Positions 14,421-18,480 of a stretch of 18,480 nt of DNA are shown here, one piece after another (the stretch's first letter is position 1; each line of letters opens with the position of its first letter). Under the pieces are notes generated by a model that saw nothing but the letters and a program-made list of their open reading frames with translations, was not told where the DNA came from and did not search any database. The translations under genes were made by a program, and so were the position numbers. Location: assembly GCA_001798565.1 (NCBI GenBank), contig MGSR01000004.1:1-18480 (forward strand), given 5' to 3'. The stretch comes from Deltaproteobacteria bacterium RIFCSPLOWO2_12_FULL_60_16. Its GTDB lineage: Bacteria; Desulfobacterota; Binatia; UBA9968.

Positions 14421-16031
14421 TTGTCTTCGCAACATCCAAGAGCGGCAGAGGATTTCCCCGCCTATCTTTCCGCCGGTCAGACGCCTCTGATCACGGCCAT
14501 GTTGGAGCCTTCTTTCTACGCCCAAGGGGCTGCCGAGATCGGTCACGTGGAGACGCATATCTCGCATCTCTTTTTTGTCGGGGACCTGGTTTACAAGGTC
14601 AAAAAGGCCGTCCGTTTTTCATTCCTGGATTATTCCACGCTCGCCAGGAGGAAATTTTGTCTCCAAGAGGAGCTGCGTTTGAACCGAAGGCTGGCTCCTT
14701 CGGTCTATCTCGGTGTGCTGCCGATTTCTCACGAGAACGAGAGCTGGCAGTTGGGGAGCGACGCCAGGCCCGTCGAGTACGCCCTGGTGATGCGCCGCTT
14801 GCCGGAAAAACGGATGCTGGATTTTCTCCTGGGACGCAACCGGGCGAGCGCGGAGATGATGCGCGCGCTGGCGGAAGTTCTGGTGCCGTTTCACGCGGGA
14901 GCGCCAACGGGAGGAAAAATCAACGGCGTCGGCAATCCCCTGGCAATCAGGACTATGTGGGAAGAAAACCTTGCGGACGTTCGACCCTTCGTGGGCCAGC
15001 TTCTCGATCCTTTCAGCTTCGAGGCGCTGAGGGATTTCGGCCGATGCTTTGCCGCGCGCCATCGGGATCTGCTCGTGTGCCGGGTCCTGGAGGGGCGAAT
15101 ACGGGAGGGCCACGGCGATCTGCACTGCGGGCACATCTGTTTTGCCCCGGAGGGAATCCAGATATTTGACTGCGTGGAGTTCAATCCTCGGTTTCGCTAC
15201 GGCGATGTCGCCTCGGAGGTCGCTTTCCTGGTTATGGACATGGAATCGCGCGGCGCCGCAGAGCTGGCTCAGGAGTTTCTCAACCGCTATCTGGAGATGA
15301 CCAACGACCACGCGCTCTCTGTGCTGCTTCCTTTCTACAAGTGTCAGCGTGCCCTGGTGCGTGGCAAGGTGGAGGCCTTGCGCTCGGGCGGGGTTTCCCC
15401 GCTGGCCTCGCGCTACTTCGATTATGCCTGCCGCGTGCGTTGGGAAGCGATGCAGCCGTTTCTCATCGTGGTCTGCGGTCTTACCGGGAGCGGCAAATCC
15501 GCTTTGGCGCGCGAGTTGACGCGGCGGCTGGGGGTGCGTACCATCGGCTCGGATGCCACCCGCAAAGCCCTGGCCGGGATAACCGGGGGACAGGGCGGCA
15601 TTGCCTATGAGGAGGGAATTTATCACCCTGCGGTGACGCAACGGACCTACGCGAAGATGGCGGAAGAGGCTGAAAAGCTCCTGATCCGGAGGCAGGGGGT
15701 CGTTTTGGACGGCACATTTCTTCGCAGCGCCCAGCGCGAGGCGATCGCCAGGTTGGCGGCCAAGCACAGAGCCCCGCTGGCGGTCATCCATTGCCAGAGC
15801 GCGGACGGGATTGTCGAGGAGCGGTTGAAGCGGCGGGCGGCGGAGGGGCAGGATCTCTCCGACGGACGATGGGAAATCTATCTTAAGCAAAAAGCGGCCC
15901 AAGAGCCTTTCGAGGAAGTTTCCCGGATCGCTTACCTTGCGCTCGATACGGAGGCGGATGTTTCAGAGCTCCGCAAGCAGGTGGAGCCCTTCCTGCAGCG
16001 GCTGTTTCTCGGTGAGGCCGGCGCCAACTAA
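14421..16031 (+). CDS. Bifunctional phosphotransferase-fold / P-loop kinase protein
   Basis: A 536-aa two-domain protein. The N-terminal ~340 residues resemble aminoglycoside phosphotransferase-like kinases, with HISHLFFVGDLVYKVKKAV (nucleotide-binding Lys), HGDLHCGH at 231-238 (catalytic loop) and IFDCVEFNPRFRYGD (metal-binding Asp). The C-terminal part is an AAA/shikimate-kinase-like P-loop domain with GLTGSGKS at 353-360 and VVLDGTFL as a likely Walker B-type strand. The same domain pair is widespread as a conserved protein of unknown substrate, often near stress genes. The start is uncertain: I prefer TTG 14421 with GGAGGG 6 nt upstream. ATG 14385 lies in a putative promoter, and ATG 14499 has no clear site. 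It is followed 17 bp later by the thiolase. Antibiotic resistance is not implied. Confidence 0.8.
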   Translation: MSSQHPRAAEDFPAYLSAGQTPLITAMLEPSFYAQGAAEIGHVETHISHLFFVGDLVYKVKKAVRFSFLDYSTLARRKFCLQEELRLNRRLAPSVYLGVLPISHENESWQLGSDARPVEYALVMRRLPEKRMLDFLLGRNRASAEMMRALAEVLVPFHAGAPTGGKINGVGNPLAIRTMWEENLADVRPFVGQLLDPFSFEALRDFGRCFAARHRDLLVCRVLEGRIREGHGDLHCGHICFAPEGIQIFDCVEFNPRFRYGDVASEVAFLVMDMESRGAAELAQEFLNRYLEMTNDHALSVLLPFYKCQRALVRGKVEALRSGGVSPLASRYFDYACRVRWEAMQPFLIVVCGLTGSGKSALARELTRRLGVRTIGSDATRKALAGITGGQGGIAYEEGIYHPAVTQRTYAKMAEEAEKLLIRRQGVVLDGTFLRSAQREAIARLAAKHRAPLAVIHCQSADGIVEERLKRRAAEGQDLSDGRWEIYLKQKAAQEPFEEVSRIAYLALDTEADVSELRKQVEPFLQRLFLGEAGAN

Positions 16032-16048
16032 CCTCTGGAAGGAAGCCG

Positions 16049-17227
16049 ATGAAAGAAGCGGTCATTGTCAGTGCCGTTAGAACGCCGATCGGGAGTTTCC
16101 ACGGCGCCCTCAGTCCCCTGGCTGCACCCGCGCTCGGCAGCATCGTCATCGCCGAGGCGCTGCGCAGGGTGAGCCTCGGCGGGGACGGGGTGAACGAGGT
16201 CGTCATGGGGAATGTTCTCTCGGCCGGGCTCGGCCAGGCGCCGGCCCGCCAGGCGGCTTTGGGCGCGGGGCTGGCAAAGACGGTCGGCTGCACGACGATC
16301 AACAAGGTTTGCGGCTCCGGGCTCAAGGCGGTGATGCTGGCCGCGCAGGCGATCCAGCTGGGGCAGGCCGAGGTTGTGGTGGCGGGAGGGATGGAAAGCA
16401 TGAGCAATGCCCCCTATTTATTGGACAAGGCCAGGGGCGGATACCGGATGGGAAACGGAACCCTCGTCGACAGCCTCATCAAGGACGGACTGTGGGATGT
16501 TTATAATGATTTTCACATGGGCGCCGCGGCCGAGCTCTGCGCCGAGAGGTTCAAGATCACGCGCGAGGAGCAGGACGATTTTGCAATCCTGAGCTACCAG
16601 CGGGCCCAGGCGGCCCAGCGCCTCGGGCACTTCAAGAAAGAGATCGCCCCGGTGAAAATTTCCCGCAAGCAGAATCAAAGTACGGTTGTCGAGGAAGACG
16701 AGGAGGTCCAGAAGTTCGACGGCGAAAAAATGAGGCGGCTCCAGCCGGCCTTTCGCGCGGGCGGAACGGTAACGGCCGGAAATGCCTCTTCGGTGAGCGA
16801 CGGCGCCGCGGCACTGGTCGTGATGGCGCGGGAAAAGGCGCAGAGGCTCGGCATTCAGCCCCTGGTCCGCATCGTCGGCTATGCCGCCTCCGCCAGGGAG
16901 CCTGAGTGGTTCAGCATCGCTCCGATCGAGGCGATATCGTCGTTGCTCCAGTCGACCGGCTGCAGGCTCGCCGATGTGGATCTCGCGGAAATCAACGAGG
17001 CCTTTGCCGTATCTTCCATCGCCGTTCATCGGGAAGTGGGACTGGATCCGGAAAAAGTCAACGTCAGAGGAGGGGCCATCGCGCTGGGCCACCCGATCGG
17101 CGCCAGCGGCGCGCGGATCCTGACTACGTTGATCCACGCGTTGGCGGATCTCGGCAAGAAGCGGGGAATCGCCGCGCTCTGCATCGGCGGAGGGGAGGGG
17201 GTGGCGATGCTGGTGGAGCGAATCTGA
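16049..17227 (+). CDS. Acetyl-CoA C-acetyltransferase (thiolase)
   Basis: A 392-aa thiolase of normal length. Nucleophile C88 lies in [12 protein letters not shown], the pocket motif [11 protein letters not shown] at 113-123, H348 in [10 protein letters not shown] and the second catalytic cysteine C378 in [10 protein letters not shown]. It interconverts two acetyl-CoA with acetoacetyl-CoA, or cleaves longer 3-ketoacyl-CoA. GGAAGGAAG precedes ATG 16049. It is closely linked to the kinase-like gene and probably shares its promoter. In this genome context it could finish beta-oxidation of the pimelyl/glutaryl-type products of ring cleavage, or serve acetoacetate or polyhydroxybutyrate metabolism. 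The sequence alone does not decide. It converges on the stress protein gene with only 34 bp between stops and no obvious terminator hairpin. Confidence 0.93.
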   Translation: MKEAVIVSAVRTPIGSFHGALSPLAAPALGSIVIAEALRRVSLGGDGVNEVVMGNVLSAGLGQAPARQAALGAGLAKTVGCTTINKVCGSGLKAVMLAAQAIQLGQAEVVVAGGMESMSNAPYLLDKARGGYRMGNGTLVDSLIKDGLWDVYNDFHMGAAAELCAERFKITREEQDDFAILSYQRAQAAQRLGHFKKEIAPVKISRKQNQSTVVEEDEEVQKFDGEKMRRLQPAFRAGGTVTAGNASSVSDGAAALVVMAREKAQRLGIQPLVRIVGYAASAREPEWFSIAPIEAISSLLQSTGCRLADVDLAEINEAFAVSSIAVHREVGLDPEKVNVRGGAIALGHPIGASGARILTTLIHALADLGKKRGIAALCIGGGEGVAMLVERI

Positions 17228-17261
17228 CGGCCCGGCAAGATTTTATCTCATTTTGCCACGA

Positions 17262-17759
17262 TCACGGCGCTGTGGCGCGGGCGGGCTTGCTCTCTTTTGG
17301 CGGACGAATAGTCAAGACCGGACAAGTCGCCAGCCGGACGACCCTTTCGGCTACGCTGCCGACCAGCATGTGGAGCAGGCCGGTTCTCCCATGCGTGGAC
17401 ATGACGATGATGTCGACCCCCTCTTCGGCTGCCTTCTCCACGATCTTCCTATAGGGAGATCCGACGTCGACCTCCTGCCGAATCCTGGCTTGAGCAATGA
17501 AGGCGGCGAAGTTCTCGCGCAGGAATTTTGCCAGCAGCCTTTTTCGCTCCTCCACGATTTCCTGGACCCGCGGCAGTTCCTCGTGGCTCGACACCCAGTC
17601 CTCGAGGCCCGGAGGAAAGGGTCCCTCCTCGTATCCGACGACGTTGTATGCGATGATCTCCGCCCCCTGGGCCGACGCCATCTCCAGGGCGTGGTGCACA
17701 CCCACCTTGGACATGTCGGAGAAATCTGTCGGCGCGAGAACCTTCCTGATTTTATCCAT
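17262..17759 (-). CDS. Universal stress protein (UspA family)
   Basis: A 165-aa single-domain universal stress protein. It begins KVLAPTDFSD, contains VDIIVMSTHGRTGL and ends in GSVAERVVRLATCPVLTIR. The ATP-binding signature G-x2-G-x9-G-S is nearly complete: G124, G134 and S135 are present, but the first glycine is S121, a common variant. Such proteins bind nucleotides and support survival under stress or growth arrest in the cytoplasm. ATG 17759 follows AAAGGAGG at ideal spacing, and a sigma-54-like promoter lies ~20-45 nt upstream. It is transcribed alone, convergent with the thiolase. The target or partner is unknown. Confidence 0.92.
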   Translation of the reverse strand: MDKIRKVLAPTDFSDMSKVGVHHALEMASAQGAEIIAYNVVGYEEGPFPPGLEDWVSSHEELPRVQEIVEERKRLLAKFLRENFAAFIAQARIRQEVDVGSPYRKIVEKAAEEGVDIIVMSTHGRTGLLHMLVGSVAERVVRLATCPVLTIRPPKESKPARATAP

Positions 17760-17789
17760 AAGAGCCTCCTTTGGACGGGTAAAAAAAGC

Positions 17790-17805
17790 AGCAAAAATTG
17801 TGCCC
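17790..17805 (-). promoter_or_regulatory. Probable sigma-54 promoter for the universal stress protein gene
   Basis: The minus strand reads GGGCACA-ATTT-TTGCT, with one deviation (G for the first T) from TGGCACR-N4-TTGCW and exact spacing. Start of transcription near 17779 would leave a ~20-nt leader carrying the AAAGGAGG ribosome-binding site. Confidence 0.6.
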
Positions 17806-17898
17806 CCTGGCGCGAGCGCAGGCGGCCCCGTTATTACTGCCGTTTCGGCTCCTGCGTAACGTGGTGTTTTGCAGCTTTAGGAGCCTGACCGAGGACTC

Positions 17899-17914
17899 TT
17901 CGCAACTGTGCGAA
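17899..17914. promoter_or_regulatory. Palindrome, candidate activator site
   Basis: TTCGCA-ACTG-TGCGAA is a perfect 6-bp-arm dyad. It lies about 72 bp upstream of the rightward -24 box and 94 bp upstream of the leftward one, a usual distance for an enhancer-binding protein site serving both promoters. It could also be chance. Confidence 0.35.
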
Positions 17915-17985
17915 TTCGGAACGCAAAGACCTCGCCGGCGTGCCTCCTGAGATCGGCCCATTGCAGGAGCCTGTTCCCCTTGCGC

Positions 17986-18001
17986 TGGCATGGAATGTGC
18001 G
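17986..18001 (+). promoter_or_regulatory. Possible sigma-54 promoter for the zinc-ribbon gene
   Basis: TGGCATG-GAAT-GTGCG keeps GG and GC at the correct distance but has a weak -12 box. Its form matches the candidate at 14381 (same -24 heptamer, TGCG at the -12 end). The predicted start is near 18012, giving an 80-nt leader before ATG 18092. Confidence 0.45.
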
Positions 18002-18091
18002 TGGCTCTCGAAGCGGTGATGGAACAAAAGCGGTCGAATCGGTCCAGCCGTAATCGATTTTCAGGCGGATAACCGCGAAAGGAGGAAATGC

Positions 18092-18480
18092 ATGACACGA
18101 GTCGCGAAAAGGTACAACACGAACTATAAGAAGAGAGTCAATGTCGAAAGGGATTCGTATCTCCCGCGCTGGGCGCCCAAGGGAATCCTTTACTGTGGCG
18201 GCTGCGGTGCGGTTTATTACCGGCGCCGCTGGACCCTGACGCCGCCCCCAGAAGTCCGAGACTGGGTGGAGTTTCGCGAGGGAGTTTCCGCTGCGCGCTG
18301 CCCGGCCTGCAGAAAAATACGCGACCGGTATCCATCGGGCGAGCTCCGTCTATTAGGAGCCGCACCCAAAGAGAGGCGCGAGATCTTCCTGATGCTGAGA
18401 AACGAGGAGGAGAGGGCGCGGCAGAAAAATCCGCTGGAAAGGATCATGCGCATCGAGGAAGACGGCGCGGATTGGAGGGT
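18092..18480 (+). CDS. Zinc-ribbon protein, BCAM0308/NMD3-like family (3' end outside window)
   Basis: 129 residues are visible and the frame is open at the window end. GGAGG lies 6 nt before ATG 18092; ATG 18088 is in a different frame and is not used. A basic N-terminus (RVAKRYNTNYKKR) is followed by two Cys pairs, C35-x2-C38 (LYCGGCGAVY) and C70-x2-C73 (ARCPACRKI), which likely bind one zinc. The helix EIFLMLRNEEERA and the NPLERIMRIEE segment follow. I recall this arrangement from bacterial BCAM0308-type proteins related to the archaeal/eukaryotic ribosome export factor NMD3. The bacterial role is not established. Linkage to a universal stress protein and a sigma-54-like promoter suggests a stationary-phase or stress function, by inference. 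Confidence 0.75.
   Translation, partial: MTRVAKRYNTNYKKRVNVERDSYLPRWAPKGILYCGGCGAVYYRRRWTLTPPPEVRDWVEFREGVSAARCPACRKIRDRYPSGELRLLGAAPKERREIFLMLRNEEERARQKNPLERIMRIEEDGADWR

Larger units (their letters stand above)
17760..18091. other. Divergent intergenic region between stress protein and zinc-ribbon genes
   Basis: No convincing gene lies in these 332 bp. The region holds two opposed sigma-54-like promoters and several dyads. GGCTCCT at 17847-17853 pairs with AGGAGCC at 17879-17885, and the latter word recurs directly at 17965-17971 as AGGAGCCTG. TTCGCA-ACTG-TGCGAA sits at 17899-17914. The layout mirrors the control region at 12930-13196. Confidence 0.6.

Noticed and set aside
14421..16031. 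Aminoglycoside resistance gene
   Set aside because: Only the kinase fold resembles aminoglycoside phosphotransferases; fusion to a P-loop kinase domain marks a separate conserved family with no shown drug substrate.
13029..17979. GTTCCC/GGGAAC words near several promoters as a shared operator
   Set aside because: The same 6-mers also occur inside coding regions (for example near 7228 and 12651) at about the expected frequency, and spacing to the promoters is inconsistent.

Overview
The window looks like a GC-rich bacterial chromosome segment from an anaerobic or facultative degrader of aromatic or alicyclic acids. The evidence is a complete set of class I (ATP-dependent) benzoyl-CoA reductase genes, two 2-oxoacid:ferredoxin oxidoreductases and several sigma-54 type promoters. 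The lineage cannot be fixed from this sequence. A proteobacterial, Desulfobacterota-like or NC10/Rokubacteria-like metagenomic lineage would fit.

Positions 1-12929 (minus strand) form one tightly packed run of 12 genes that looks like a single operon. In transcription order these are: bcrC and bcrB (substrate-reducing subunits); bcrA-like and bcrD-like (ATP-driven electron activator subunits); a BadH-like 2-hydroxycyclohexanecarboxyl-CoA dehydrogenase; an amidohydrolase-fold protein lacking the usual metal ligands; a double 4Fe-4S protein; a fused alpha-gamma plus a separate beta subunit of a pyruvate/phenylglyoxylate-type oxidoreductase; KorA (gamma-alpha fusion) and KorB of a 2-oxoglutarate-type oxidoreductase; and a crotonase-family hydratase cut by the window edge. 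The oxidoreductases can supply low-potential electrons, the BcrABCD complex would dearomatise benzoyl-CoA using ATP, and the hydratase and BadH would start beta-oxidation of the ring. The bcrA-like gene carries an in-frame TAG at 9810-9812, with conserved coding sequence continuing beyond it.

Positions 12930-13196 are a divergent control region. One near-consensus sigma-54 promoter faces the bcr operon and one consensus sigma-54 promoter faces two ferritin/rubrerythrin-like genes (13197-14227).

Positions 14228-18480 hold a kinase-like fusion protein (phosphotransferase domain plus P-loop kinase domain) followed closely by a thiolase, then a convergent universal stress protein gene. After a 332-bp intergenic region comes the start of a zinc-ribbon protein gene. 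Three weaker sigma-54-like promoters precede the kinase, the stress protein and the zinc-ribbon gene, suggesting that all five transcription units answer to sigma-54 activators. I saw no rRNA, tRNA, CRISPR array or insertion sequence.
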